Of a stretch of DNA of 64,000 nt, positions 10,822 through 21,200 are shown piece by piece. This stretch comes from Idiomarina piscisalsi (lineage in GTDB: Bacteria > Pseudomonadota > Gammaproteobacteria > Enterobacterales > Alteromonadaceae): NCBI RefSeq assembly GCF_002211765.1, contig NZ_CP022133.1, forward strand, positions 2,232,001 to 2,296,000. Direction: 5' to 3'. Positions within the stretch are counted from its first letter, which is position 1. Each line of letters opens with the position of its first letter. The position numbers and the translations under genes were made by a program. The notes below the pieces were generated by a model. That model had not been told where the DNA came from and searched no databases. It saw only the letters and a list, made by a program, of their open reading frames with translations.

Positions 10822-11109
10822 ATGCAAATTAATCTTACTGGTCATCATATCGATATCACTGAGTCTCTGCGTGAGTATGTGGACACAAAATTTGCTAAGT
10901 TAGAGCGCCATTTTGACCATATCACCAACGTTCACGTCATCCTTAATGTTGAAAAAACGAATCAAAAAGCGGAAGCTACAGTGCACCTGAACGGCGGCGA
11001 GATTTTCGCTGACTCTGTTCACGATGATATGTACGCAGCCATTGATGGTTTAATCGATAAGCTTGACCGTCAGGTTATTAAACACAAAGAAAAAATGAAA
11101 AAGCATTAG
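10822..11109 (+). CDS. hpf: Short-form ribosome hibernation promoting factor
   Basis: A 95-residue protein of the HPF/YfiA family that binds the 30S decoding region in stationary phase and promotes 100S ribosome dimers. The sequence has the beta-alpha-beta-beta-beta-alpha pattern, with GHHIDITESLREYVDTKFAK at the start and a Lys-rich C-terminus. It lacks the long-form dimerisation domain, so it is short HPF. AGAAGGAAGA provides a strong ribosome-binding site. Conserved position between rpoN and ptsN. Confidence 0.95.
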   Translation: MQINLTGHHIDITESLREYVDTKFAKLERHFDHITNVHVILNVEKTNQKAEATVHLNGGEIFADSVHDDMYAAIDGLIDKLDRQVIKHKEKMKKH

Positions 11110-11112
11110 TCC

Positions 11113-11583
11113 ATGCAAATAAGTGAGTTGTTAAGCCCCGACTGCACCAAGTGTGCAGTCGAGGGTGCAAGTAAAAAGCGATTATTAGAAACCATTAGCC
11201 AAATTGTTGCGCCAAAACTGTCAGGCATTACTCGTCATGACATTTTTGAAAGCCTTATAAACCGCGAGCGCTTGGGAAGTACCGGCATTGGTTTAGGTAT
11301 TGCGATACCCCATGGACGACTCGCTAAAGCCAGCCATCCGGTTGCCGTATTATTGACGTTAGACGAACCAATCGAGTTTGACGCGATTGATAACCAACCT
11401 GTGGACATTATTTTTGCGCTGTTAGTGCCAGAATCAGAGCATGAAAATCATTTGCAGACATTAGCAGCCGTTGCCCGTCGCATGAATGACAAAGACTGCA
11501 CCCGCGCACTTCGGAACGCTGACAGTGACAACGCACTCTATCAATTATTTATTGGGGAAGGTGAAGATAAGCCATGCAACTGA
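11113..11583 (+). CDS. ptsN: EIIA-Ntr, nitrogen PTS regulatory protein PtsN
   Basis: The terminal phosphate acceptor of the PtsP-NPr-PtsN chain, which regulates potassium transport, envelope and nitrogen functions rather than sugar uptake. In 156 residues the phosphorylated His is in GLGIAIPHGRL. It ends 10 bp inside rapZ. Together with ptsO two genes downstream, two of the three chain members are here; PtsP is not in the window. Confidence 0.96.
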   Translation: MQISELLSPDCTKCAVEGASKKRLLETISQIVAPKLSGITRHDIFESLINRERLGSTGIGLGIAIPHGRLAKASHPVAVLLTLDEPIEFDAIDNQPVDIIFALLVPESEHENHLQTLAAVARRMNDKDCTRALRNADSDNALYQLFIGEGEDKPCN

Positions 11584-12425
11584 TTATTGTCAGTGGTCGC
11601 TCGGGATCGGGTAAAACAATCGCCCTTCGAGTACTCGAGGATCTTGGCTTTTACTGCGTCGACAACTTACCCATTAGCCTACTCCCCACGCTGGTTCATG
11701 CGGTCATGGAGCAATATTCAAAAATTGCCATCAGCATTGACGTTAGAAACCTGCCTGAACATTCGGAAGAGCTGCTCGACTCGCTGAATTTTTTACCCAA
11801 AGGGGTCGAACCAGAAGTACTGTTCATTGATGCCGACGACAACACCTTACTGAAGCGCTTTGGTGAAACACGCCGTTTGCACCCGCTCTCACAAAAAGAG
11901 TTACCTTTAGTTGATGCGCTTCAGGCAGAACGAAAGTTGCTCGAACCAATTATGGAGCGCGCCACATGGCGCCTGGACAGCAGTGACTTATCGTTACACC
12001 AGTTAAGTGAAGAAGTGCGCGAGCGTGTGCTCGGCCGGGCAGACAAAAAACTGATTATCGTTTTTCAGTCTTTTGGTTTTAAGTATGGACTGCCGAAAGA
12101 CGCTGATTTTGTATTTGATGCACGCATATTACCAAACCCGCACTGGCAACCTGAACTGAAGTTGCTAACCGGCTTAGATGCGGACGTACAGCATTATTTT
12201 CGCCAACAGCCGTTGGTCACGAAGTTTGTCTATCAGCTCGAAAACTTTTTAGGCACTTGGCTGCCTCACTTTCAACGCAGTAACCGCAGCTATTTAACGA
12301 TTGCGACAGGCTGTACTGGTGGGCAGCATCGCTCCGTTTATATTTCACAGCAGTTAGCGGAGCGCTTTGAACAAAAATCAGTGAAGGTTCAGGTTCGTCA
12401 CCGGGAGTTAAAGCAGCATGAGTAA
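11574..12425 (+). CDS. rapZ: RapZ, RNase adaptor and nucleotide-binding protein
   Basis: A 283-residue protein with a Walker A loop GRSGSGKT (8-15) in the N-terminal kinase-like domain and a C-terminal RNA-binding/6-phosphofructokinase-like domain ending in the family motif TGCTGGQHRSVY. In E. coli it senses glucosamine-6-phosphate and delivers the sRNA GlmZ to RNase E. The sRNAs were not found in this window. It overlaps ptsN by 10 bp and ptsO by 8 bp. Confidence 0.96.
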   Translation: MQLIIVSGRSGSGKTIALRVLEDLGFYCVDNLPISLLPTLVHAVMEQYSKIAISIDVRNLPEHSEELLDSLNFLPKGVEPEVLFIDADDNTLLKRFGETRRLHPLSQKELPLVDALQAERKLLEPIMERATWRLDSSDLSLHQLSEEVRERVLGRADKKLIIVFQSFGFKYGLPKDADFVFDARILPNPHWQPELKLLTGLDADVQHYFRQQPLVTKFVYQLENFLGTWLPHFQRSNRSYLTIATGCTGGQHRSVYISQQLAERFEQKSVKVQVRHRELKQHE

Positions 12426-12693
12426 AGCTTGCAAGACGCTTGTTATACGCAATAAACTGGGCCTTCATGCTAGGGCTGCGACCAAACTTGCGCAGCTCAC
12501 GCAGTCATTCAAGTCAGAAATTACCGTTCAGCAGGGTGAACAATGCGTTAACGCTGCCAGTGTGATGTGCTTAATGCTGCTCGCCAGTCAACAAGGTAAG
12601 TCGGTCGAAGTTTGTGCCGAAGGCGATGACGCAGAAGACGCATTAATAGCGGTGAGCGAATTGTTCGAAGATCGCTTTGAGGAAAACGAGTAA
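12418..12693 (+). CDS. ptsO: NPr, HPr-like phosphocarrier of the nitrogen PTS
   Basis: A 91-residue HPr-fold protein passing phosphate from PtsP to PtsN. The active-site His is in NKLGLHARAATKLAQL (about residue 17), and the second conserved helix VNAASVMCLMLLASQQGK is intact. The Ser-46 region of Gram-positive HPr is not preserved as a kinase site. It starts inside rapZ and is followed after 3 bp by mgtE. Confidence 0.95.
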   Translation: MSKACKTLVIRNKLGLHARAATKLAQLTQSFKSEITVQQGEQCVNAASVMCLMLLASQQGKSVEVCAEGDDAEDALIAVSELFEDRFEENE

Positions 12694-12696
12694 CCA

Positions 12697-14058
12697 ATGA
12701 TAGCCGAGCTGTCCGATAAAGAATACGCCATGCAACGAATTCAGGAGGTTAACTCTGCGTTAGCCGACGGAATGTTCGTGGCAGCTCGACGCATGCTACA
12801 CAACATGCCGGCCTGCGATGTCGCTTTACTGTTAGAGTCTTCTCCACCGAAAAGCCGTTCTAAAATCTGGAAGCTGGTCGATATTGACGAGCACGGTGAA
12901 ATTCTTGAAGAGCTGAACGAAGAAGTTCAGAAAGACATTATTCGTCAGATGGCTCCGGAAAATCTGGCGGCAGCGACCGAAGGCATGGACACCGATGACC
13001 TCGCCTACGTTCTGCGTGGTTTGCCGGAGCCGGTGTATCAGGAAGTCTTAAAGTCCATGGACGAAGGCGACCGGGAGCGGGCAGAAACCGCTCTTTCCTA
13101 CGCCGAAGACAGCGCTGGTGGTATCATGAATACCGATACCATTACAGTACGCTCAGACGTCACTATCGACGTTGTATTGCGTTATCTGCGCCTTAAAGGA
13201 GAGTTACCCGAAGCAACCGATAAACTCTATGTCGTTGATCGTAATGAAAAAGTCACTGGCGAGATTTCGTTGACTCAGTTACTAACAATCGACCCCAGCC
13301 GCCGCATCGATGAAATTATGTCATCGGATATTACGACCATACCCGTCGATATGGAAGAAACCGAAGTGGCTAAGCTTTTTGAGCGACATGACTGGGTTTC
13401 TGCACCGGTTGTCGATAGTGATCAACAACTTGTGGGTCGTATTACGATCGATGATGTGGTTGATATTATTCGTGAAGAAGCCCAGCACTCGATGCTCAGT
13501 ATGGCGGGTTTGGAAGATGACGAGGATACCTTTGCGCCGGTATTGAAAAGTACCCGCCGCCGTACCGTATGGCTTGCAGTTAACTTGGTGACAGCCTTAT
13601 TAGCCGCCATGGTCAGTTCACTGTTTGAAGACATACTGGCGCAAATGGCCATACTGGCGATTTTGAACACCATAGTTCCTAGTATGGGCGGCATTGCCGG
13701 TAGTCAAACTTTAACACTGGTTATTCGAGGTATGGCGCTCGGTCATATCGGCTCCAGTAACTCCCGATGGTTAATCGGTAAAGAGCTCGCGATAGGCTTC
13801 TTAAACGGCGTAATATGGTCGGTGCTTATTGCTGCAGTCGTTGCGCTTTGGAAGCAAGACTTACTGGTTGGCGGTATTATCGCATTTGCTATGATGATGA
13901 ACCTATTAGCCGCAGGGCTGGCGGGGGCAACCGTTCCGCTTATGTTGAAGCGTTTTAACATTGACCCTGCACTTGCCGGTGGCGTAATTTTAACCACGGT
14001 GACCGATGTTGTCGGTATTTTCGCCTTCCTTGGCTCAGCGACTCTCCTGCTTTCTTAA
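12697..14058 (+). CDS. mgtE: MgtE-type magnesium transporter
   Basis: A 453-residue Mg2+ channel/transporter. The order is an N-terminal superhelical domain (about 1-135), a CBS-domain pair (about 140-265, beginning near MNTDTITV), a connecting helix and five membrane helices from about 285 to the end, with the pore motif NTIVPSMGGIAGSQTLTLVI in the first pair. In MgtE the cytoplasmic domains close the pore when Mg2+ is high. It is the last gene of the run and converges on pmbA. Confidence 0.95.
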   Translation: MIAELSDKEYAMQRIQEVNSALADGMFVAARRMLHNMPACDVALLLESSPPKSRSKIWKLVDIDEHGEILEELNEEVQKDIIRQMAPENLAAATEGMDTDDLAYVLRGLPEPVYQEVLKSMDEGDRERAETALSYAEDSAGGIMNTDTITVRSDVTIDVVLRYLRLKGELPEATDKLYVVDRNEKVTGEISLTQLLTIDPSRRIDEIMSSDITTIPVDMEETEVAKLFERHDWVSAPVVDSDQQLVGRITIDDVVDIIREEAQHSMLSMAGLEDDEDTFAPVLKSTRRRTVWLAVNLVTALLAAMVSSLFEDILAQMAILAILNTIVPSMGGIAGSQTLTLVIRGMALGHIGSSNSRWLIGKELAIGFLNGVIWSVLIAAVVALWKQDLLVGGIIAFAMMMNLLAAGLAGATVPLMLKRFNIDPALAGGVILTTVTDVVGIFAFLGSATLLLS

Positions 14059-14060
14059 GC

Positions 14061-14079
14061 GCCTTTTTGTTGTAAAGGC
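14061..14079. terminator. Weak hairpin between mgtE and pmbA
   Basis: GCCTTT (14061-14066) and AAAGGC (14074-14079) form a 6-bp inverted repeat with a 7-base loop in the 24-bp gap between the convergent stops. A short T run falls inside the loop side rather than after the stem, so it is at best a weak bidirectional terminator. Confidence 0.35.
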
Positions 14080-14082
14080 AGG

Positions 14083-15429
14083 CTAATGACCTGCCACACT
14101 CATTTGTTCTAACAGTACAGAGCCAGTGTGCAATGCATGTCGTTCATCGGTATCGTTGCCAATAGCAACGATGTTCGCCAGCATGTCTTTTAAGTTGCCA
14201 GCTATTGTGACTTCTTCAACGGGGTACTGGATCTCGCCATTTTCAACCCAAAAACCGGCAGCGCCACGAGAGTAGTCGCCATTAACGAGGTTAACCCCTT
14301 GCCCCATAACTTCAGTCACCAAAAGCCCGGTTCCCATTTGCCGGCACAGCTGCTGTAGAGACTTATCCTGTTGACTAACCCGCCAATTATGAATACCGCC
14401 TGCATGACCGGTCGGTTGCATATCCATTTTACGAGCCGCATAACTGGTCAATAAGTACGTTTCCAATACACCCTTATCGACAATAGTTCTGTCTTGGGTT
14501 TTAAGGCCTTCAGCGTCAAATGGTGTACTGGCTAATCCGCCGACGATATGCGGCCGCTCTTGAATGGTCAGCCATTCCGGGAGTACTGATTTCCCTAAAT
14601 GATCGAGTAAGAAGCTCGACTTGCGGTACAGGTTTCCACCGCTAATGGCTGAGACGAAATGCCCAAACAAGCTCCCCGCAATATCAGCACGGAAAATGAC
14701 TGGAACCTTAGCGGTTGGTACCTGTTTGGCTCCCAAGCGAGATAAAGTTTCACTGGCGGCGTCTTCTGCCACTTTTTCCGGCGTCCATAAGTCAGACGTT
14801 TTTCTCGCCACGGTATAACTCATATCACGCTGCATTTTATCGCCTTCACGAGCAATAAGCGCACAACCTAAGTTATGGCGAGACTGCAGGAAGCCACCAA
14901 TAAAGTCGTGTGTGTTGCCATAAACCCGAAAGCCGGTGTGACTACCGTAGTGTGCTCCATCGGAATTCACAATGCGCTCATCAAGGTTCAATGCATGCTT
15001 TTCGCATGCCAGCGCCTGTTCAATAGCATACTCTGCACTTTGGTCGCCCGGATGACACAAATCTAAATCCGCAATATCAGTCGCCATAAGATTGGACGGC
15101 GCTAAACCATTGTATGGATCTGGCGACGTAAAACGGGCAATATCGCAAGCTTTGTCAACAGCGGCTTCAATAGCAGCCTTTGACAGGTCCGTAGTCGACG
15201 CAGAGCCTTTTTGCTGTCCGCGATACACCGTAATGCCTAATGCGCCGTCTTGGTTAAACTCGACGGTTTCGACCTCTCCCAGACGAGTGCCCACAGAAAT
15301 GCCTGAGGTTTGGCTAATAGAGCATTCCGCATCACTGGCACCTTTTTGTTTCGCCAGCGACAAGGCCTCTTTTACGGCAGCCTCGACTTGCCCCATCTCT
15401 TTGTTAAGGTCATCCAGTTGTACTATCAA
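14083..15429 (-). CDS. pmbA: PmbA (TldE), metalloprotease partner subunit
   Basis: A 448-residue member of the TldD/PmbA family. With TldD it forms a heterodimer that degrades unfolded peptides and matures microcins. It lacks the HExxxH zinc motif found in TldD, as expected for the non-catalytic partner, and keeps conserved segments such as SRGAAGFWVENGEIQYPV and GGIHNWR. The start is TTG at 15429, directly behind a strong GAGGAG ribosome-binding site; an ATG 33 bases in would drop conserved N-terminal sequence. Divergent from darP, as in many gammaproteobacteria. Confidence 0.94.
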   Translation of the reverse strand: MIVQLDDLNKEMGQVEAAVKEALSLAKQKGASDAECSISQTSGISVGTRLGEVETVEFNQDGALGITVYRGQQKGSASTTDLSKAAIEAAVDKACDIARFTSPDPYNGLAPSNLMATDIADLDLCHPGDQSAEYAIEQALACEKHALNLDERIVNSDGAHYGSHTGFRVYGNTHDFIGGFLQSRHNLGCALIAREGDKMQRDMSYTVARKTSDLWTPEKVAEDAASETLSRLGAKQVPTAKVPVIFRADIAGSLFGHFVSAISGGNLYRKSSFLLDHLGKSVLPEWLTIQERPHIVGGLASTPFDAEGLKTQDRTIVDKGVLETYLLTSYAARKMDMQPTGHAGGIHNWRVSQQDKSLQQLCRQMGTGLLVTEVMGQGVNLVNGDYSRGAAGFWVENGEIQYPVEEVTIAGNLKDMLANIVAIGNDTDERHALHTGSVLLEQMSVAGH

Positions 15430-15482
15430 AAAACTCTCCTCACTGCTAAACTAGCGGCTTTAGCGCTAATCGAGTTGTAATT

Positions 15483-16016
15483 ATGTCGAAACGAAAGTCA
15501 CAAAATCCATCCTCTGATATCGACGCTCATGACAATGACGATTTCGTCAGTAAGTCACAAAAAAAGCGCGAAATGGCAGAGCGACAAAAAGTCGGTACCG
15601 ACTTAGTCGAGCTCAGCGATGCTCAATTAAAGAGCATGCCGTTAGACGACGAGCTTCGTGACGCCGTATTATTGGCTCGTAAAATTCGTAATAAACACGA
15701 AGGCTACCGACGCCAACTTCAATTCATTGGTAAGCTGATGCGCTCTCGGGATATTGAGCCCATTGAACAAGCGCTGTCAGACCTTCGTAATGCGCACCAG
15801 CAGGAAACCACTAAGTTTCACGCTGTCGAAGACGCCCGGGACTCGCTCCTCAACGGCGGAGACGAGGCCTTGCAAAGCTTTATCGAAAACTACCCTCAGG
15901 CCGATCGCCAAAAAATTCGACAGCTGATGCGCTTAGCTGAGCAGCAAAAAGCCCAGGACAAACCACCTAAAGCGGCTCGAGAGCTATTTGTTTACCTGCG
16001 CAGCGTTATCCTTTAA
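15483..16016 (+). CDS. darP: DarP (YjgA), 50S ribosome assembly factor
   Basis: A 177-residue DUF615 protein that associates with late 50S precursors and helps peptidyl-transferase centre maturation in E. coli. The charged N-terminus (Asp- and Lys-rich), the SKSQKKREMAERQKVGTDLV segment and the C-terminal RQKIRQLMRLAEQQ helix are family features. Its stop codon directly abuts the tldD stop codon on the other strand, with no base between. Confidence 0.93.
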   Translation: MSKRKSQNPSSDIDAHDNDDFVSKSQKKREMAERQKVGTDLVELSDAQLKSMPLDDELRDAVLLARKIRNKHEGYRRQLQFIGKLMRSRDIEPIEQALSDLRNAHQQETTKFHAVEDARDSLLNGGDEALQSFIENYPQADRQKIRQLMRLAEQQKAQDKPPKAARELFVYLRSVIL

Positions 16017-17438
16017 TTACTCCGTGCCACCAACGGTCATTGAGTCTAGTTTCAAGGTTGGTTGCCCAACACCAACAGGAACACTTTGACCGTCCTTGCC
16101 ACACACGCCAACACCCGCATCCAGTTCTAAATCATTACCAACCATAGACACTTGCGCCATGGCATCCGGTCCGTTTCCAATCAGCGTAGCGCCTTTTATA
16201 GGTGCGGTAATTTTACCGTTTTCAATTAAGTAAGCCTCTGACGCCGAGAATACAAATTGGCCTGAAGTAATATCTACCTGACCACCAGCAAACTGAGGCG
16301 CATAAATCCCTTTTTTGACACTGCTTATAATCTCTTCCGGCGTACTCTCGCCCGGCAGCATATAGGTATTGGTCATACGCGGCATCGGTAAGTGAGCAAA
16401 ACTTTCCCGGCGGCCGTTGCCGGTCACGCTTTGTTTCATCAACCGTGCGTTCATCTTGTCCTGCATATAACCACGCAAGCGACCGTTCTCTATCAGAACG
16501 TTGTAACCACTCGGTGTTCCTTCATCGTCTATCGTCATCGAGCCACGACAGTCATTCATGGTGCCGTCATCGACAATAGTACAGAGCTCTGATGCCACCT
16601 TTTCACCCACACGACCGGAGTAAGCTGACGACCCTTTGCGATTGAAATCACCTTCAAGGCCATGACCAACCGCCTCGTGCAATAACACCCCTGGCCAGCC
16701 GGCGCCCAAAACAACAGGCATGTTACCCGCCGGTGCCGGACGCGCCTCTAAGTTCACTAACGCCTGGCGAACCGCTTCTTCAGCAAAATGCTTCCAGCGA
16801 GTACTGCCATCTGTGTCTTCTATAAAAAATTCGTAACCAACGCGAGCACCACCACCGGCACTACCGCGCTCACGACGACCGTTTTGCTCTGCAATAACAG
16901 AGCAGTTCAAGCGAATCAGCGGGCGCTTATCGGTGGCAAAGGTGCCATCGGTAGCGGCTACCAGCACGTCGTCATAACTACCACTTATACTGACAACCAC
17001 TTGCGTTACCCGGCTGTCCTGCGCTCGTGCATGAGCATCCGTTTGTTTTAACAACTCAATTTTTTCATCTTCCGACAGTGTATTTAACGGATTGATGCCC
17101 TCGTACCGTGAAGCGGCCTGCACAGACTGCAACGCCGCTACTGACTTACTTTGTCCTTGCCTTGCAATACCTCTTGCGGCTTCGCTCGTGCGTTTAAGTG
17201 CTTCCAGAGTAATTTCATCAGCGTAAGCAAAGCCGGTTTTCTCACCTTGAACGGCCCGGACGCCCATGCCGGTTTCAATATGAAAAGCACCGTTTTTAAT
17301 AATGCCGTCTTCCAGCACCCAGGATTCATTGACACTGTGTTGCAGATAAATATCTGCAAAATCAATTGTACCGCTGTATAACGTTGCCAGCGCTTTACTA
17401 ATATCGCTCTGTGACAACGAATAGTCATTTAGTGTCAT
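16017..17438 (-). CDS. tldD: TldD metalloprotease
   Basis: The catalytic subunit (473 residues) of the TldD/PmbA peptidase. The zinc-binding motif [11 protein letters not shown] has His 254, Glu 255 and His 259. The C-terminal Cys in [10 protein letters not shown] fits the zinc site. The gene is last in the mreB-to-tldD minus-strand run; its start lies 14 bp inside the upstream nitrilase gene. PmbA, its partner, is encoded 0.6 kb away on the same strand with darP between. Confidence 0.96.
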   Translation of the reverse strand: MTLNDYSLSQSDISKALATLYSGTIDFADIYLQHSVNESWVLEDGIIKNGAFHIETGMGVRAVQGEKTGFAYADEITLEALKRTSEAARGIARQGQSKSVAALQSVQAASRYEGINPLNTLSEDEKIELLKQTDAHARAQDSRVTQVVVSISGSYDDVLVAATDGTFATDKRPLIRLNCSVIAEQNGRRERGSAGGGARVGYEFFIEDTDGSTRWKHFAEEAVRQALVNLEARPAPAGNMPVVLGAGWPGVLLHEAVGHGLEGDFNRKGSSAYSGRVGEKVASELCTIVDDGTMNDCRGSMTIDDEGTPSGYNVLIENGRLRGYMQDKMNARLMKQSVTGNGRRESFAHLPMPRMTNTYMLPGESTPEEIISSVKKGIYAPQFAGGQVDITSGQFVFSASEAYLIENGKITAPIKGATLIGNGPDAMAQVSMVGNDLELDAGVGVCGKDGQSVPVGVGQPTLKLDSMTVGGTE

Positions 17439-18264
17439 GTATGTTTACTACCTCAAATTGATTTTGTTTGGCGACCGGCATTTGTTGACGTATCTCGTCC
17501 GCTTTATCTAAGTCTACTTCGACTGAAATAATGCCCTCACCTTTTGCCTGCTCCGCAAGTATTTCACCCCACGGGCTGACAATAATGGAATGTCCGTAAG
17601 TTTCGCGCCCGTTATCATGCACACCCACTTGGTTAGGGGCCACCACATAAGCCTGCTGCTCTATAGCTCGAGCTCTAACCAACGCATGCCAGTGTGCTTT
17701 CCCGGTCACTTGAGTAAATCCAGACGGCAACGCAATGACATTTGCGCCAGCTTCGCGCAAGGCCCTGAACAGCTCAGGAAAACGGAGATCATAACACACC
17801 GACATACCGACAACACCACAGTCGGTATCTACTGCAACCACTTCCGTACCCGGCTTCGTCCATTTTGATTCACGATACTGTTTGGTGTTGTCAGCTACAT
17901 CCACGTCGAACAGGTGAATTTTATCGTACCGCGCAACAAGCTCTCCGGCTGGCGAATACATCAACGATGCGGCCGAAAAGCGTTCACCCGCGTCAATAGG
18001 GATAGTGCCACCAATCAAATACACACCGTGTTGCTTCGCGAGCGAAGAGAGCGTTCTTTGCACATCGCCGTCTTTGTAGTTTTCAGCCATATCCAGCTGC
18101 GCTCTGTCACCAGCGCCAAAGCAGACAAAGGCTTCAGGAAGAACCACGAGATGCGGATGATTGGCAGACGGGAGATTGTTAAGAAGCTTTTTGACAATGT
18201 CGAGGTTGTCTTCAGGTTTAGAACGGCTGCTCATTTGCAGCGCTGTCAGTTGCACCTTCTTCAT
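17425..18264 (-). CDS. Nitrilase-superfamily carbon-nitrogen hydrolase
   Basis: A 279-residue amidase with the Glu-Lys-Cys triad visible as E44 (VVLPEAF), K115 ([10 protein letters not shown]) and C157 ([13 protein letters not shown]). The closest functional class by motif is the Nit1/Nit2 or YbeM type, which repairs deaminated glutathione; the substrate cannot be read from the sequence. Start at 18264 is supported by AGAGG just upstream and by the conserved first strand. That start lies 47 bp inside yhdP, and the 3' end overlaps tldD, so the three genes are translationally linked. Confidence 0.9.
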   Translation of the reverse strand: MKKVQLTALQMSSRSKPEDNLDIVKKLLNNLPSANHPHLVVLPEAFVCFGAGDRAQLDMAENYKDGDVQRTLSSLAKQHGVYLIGGTIPIDAGERFSAASLMYSPAGELVARYDKIHLFDVDVADNTKQYRESKWTKPGTEVVAVDTDCGVVGMSVCYDLRFPELFRALREAGANVIALPSGFTQVTGKAHWHALVRARAIEQQAYVVAPNQVGVHDNGRETYGHSIIVSPWGEILAEQAKGEGIISVEVDLDKADEIRQQMPVAKQNQFEVVNIHDTK

Positions 18265-21200
18265 CGTTTACCTCTGGATTTTTGGGGTCTTCCTCCAATT
18301 CTGGCAAATCAACCGGGCGGCTGTCACGCTCTATTTCCTGTACTACCGGATTCTCTATAGTGCCGGTCACTTCATAGCGTAGCTTCGAAATAACTTTCGC
18401 GTCATGCAGCACTTTGTCGATAAGTAGCGCAGCCAGTCCGCTGGGCGGATTGACCATCCATGCCAAAATAACGGGGAGACTCGAGGTCACTTTCGGTGCG
18501 TATGTTAACGTATAATTCAGTTCACCGCTGGTCATGTCTGTCCAGCCCCGAATATCCATATCGCCTGCTGAACCAAGCAATCTGGCATCATCTGTTTGAG
18601 CAACACCATCTTCTATGGCGGCGCTTCCTGACAGTTCAGTAAAGAACATGCCCTGAGAGAATATGTCACGGAAGTCTAACGTCAGCTTACGCAAAATACT
18701 GTCCAAACTGAGTATCGAGAATATACGAGCGCCCCCGTCACTCACTTCAGCAAGGTAACCCTTACCCAATGACCAGGAAATATTCCCGTCCAATGAAGAC
18801 CAGCTGGGTTGGTGCAAATGATCATCCCAGTTCAGAGAGAAATTAATATCCGCGGAGCTATCCCGAATAGCGGTTTCAATACCAAACTGACGCAGCAATT
18901 CACCTAAATCGCTGGTATTTAATTGACCATTTAACTCACTATAGGCTTGTTCATTTTCATAGCGCCACACACCGTTAGCCTGTATACGATCGCCATTTCG
19001 AGTGACGTTTAGGCGGTCAATCGTAAAACCTTTTGCCTGCGCGGACGCCTCGATTGGAGAAATCGCTAAATCGACTTCTCCTAAGTTGTGCTCGTTAATT
19101 CGACAGCTTCGGCAGTTGACATTGACCGGTGGCACTTTCCCCAGCCAATCCCATTTCGCCTCGTCATCGTTGTCAGAACTTGGCAGTTCAATATCGGTGG
19201 ACAGCTCGAGATAGTCAGCCCTGACATCAATGCCTTTTTTCATAAATTCATTAGGAATACCGACGTTGAGCACAGCTTTGTCTGAGTTAACCTGAACCTG
19301 CCACTCGTTTGCCTCAGGCCAGCTTCGTATATTCGCAGCCCCAAAGCTTTGCTCTGCCCATTTCAGCTCATTCGCTGACACACTGATTGAATCGGGCAGC
19401 CATGGGTTCTGTGCTTCAGCGCTGGCAACCCCCACTGAAGAACTTCCACTTCCAAGCGCATAAATAAGTGAATACCAACGGCCGATATCGGCGTCTCCAA
19501 GCTCAGCCAACACAGTGAATCCACTGCCTGCGTCCTCAATCTGACTGTCTTCACCGACCGCTAACGTCGCTTTTTGCCACCCCGGCATATCCAGTCGCCA
19601 GCTACCCTCAAAACGCGCTCTTTCGTCAATGCGCCCAGTCACTGTATAGTTATCGCCTGAGCCGTTTAAGGAGAAATAAAACTGCCAGCCTTCACCAAAA
19701 CTCTTTTCTAACGGGCTTGGCAAATACGTTTCTAAACCGGTTAGGTCGTATTGTCCTTCAGCATCAACCTTCATCGTGTCACCGATAAACTGTAACGTCA
19801 CCCGGCTTTCACCGTTAACCGCGCCGTAAAAGAACTCTTCCCACTGGTCGTAAGGAAACTGTTTGAATAACGGTTCCGTCTGCCAGTCTAACTCCGTATT
19901 AATGGCTAATTCATAGCCGTCATTTTTGGGGTTCCCCTCAACAGAGGCTGTCACAGGCATACCGTACCAACTCAGTATCAAATCTGAGGTATTAACGCTG
20001 CCGTTATTGACAGTCAACTTCCCTTCATTGATGCTGAATCGTTGTTTTATTGCGTCAACCGTTACCTGAACGCCTGCCAATGGCGCTTCAACAAATACAC
20101 CAACCTCGCGAGACTCATCGAACGGAATATCCAACGCCACCTGCCCGGCCACCTGTCCTTGTGGATTCAGTTGATTAAAGGTTTCTGTTACCGAGTCTAA
20201 AGGCGAATTCTTGAATACATTATAGACCTGCTGAGCATCGCCCGATGCTTGTGCGTCTATTTGCAGTCCGATGCTACCGTCAGTGAGATCCGGAATTCGC
20301 GCAAAAACATTGTCGACATTAACTGCGCCAATAACCGCTTTGTCTGCGTACATGAGCAAAGTATTCTGATAAAAGTCCAGATGAATGGGCGCCTTTTCAA
20401 GAACCGGCCAGTCAGGCTGAAACTTAAAGTCCAACGATTCGAAGCCCGCGCGCGCACTAAACACCGATGCCAAACTGTCATTGGCAAAGCTATCAATATC
20501 GCCTCGCCACACTGCTTCAATGCCACTTAATTGCCCTGCGTGCATAGCCTCACTTAAGTAGCTATGCACACCGTCGCCCATCGCTTTGGGCAACAGTTTG
20601 CGAGCTGTTGCCACCGAAAACGGTGCCGTCGAGTAAATAAACGACTCAATAGACGGTTTGCCTGACGCATTATCTGAAGATAGCTGAGCACTTCCCTGCA
20701 AGGTTAAGTCGTTTACTTGTGCCAGCATTTGCGTTAGCGAAACTGACCAGCCGTTATCATTGGCTATCCAGGTTCCGGATAAATCCAGTTCGTTAATAGC
20801 CCAGGCGTGTTCTGAGGACAAATGTCGGCTTGCCACTGAGACACCACTACCATACAAATGCCATTGAGCCTGATTATTCATTTGGCTCACACTCATGCGT
20901 AAACCACTTACACTGGGTGTGTTATTGCCACCTTCGATAGACAGCCCAGTGCCATCAACACGCCACTGGCTTCCTGTGATGGGATGTAACCGATATTGAC
21001 CGTCGACCTGACCATTAATACCCGTTCTCTTAACCCATTTCACCACTTCTTGGGAGGTAAACGGTAACAGCGTTAACAATGATGTGGCATCGTCTAGATT
21101 GACGTTTGAAACACTAATATCGTGAATACTGTTTTTATTTTGCCAGGCAACTCTCGGAATTCGAACACTGCCCGAAGAAGACTCCAGGGTCATTGGTAAA

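Noticed and set aside
15460..15469. Palindrome TTAGCGCTAA between pmbA and darP
   Set aside because: Ten bases of self-complementarity in a short promoter gap can arise by chance, and no other support was seen.
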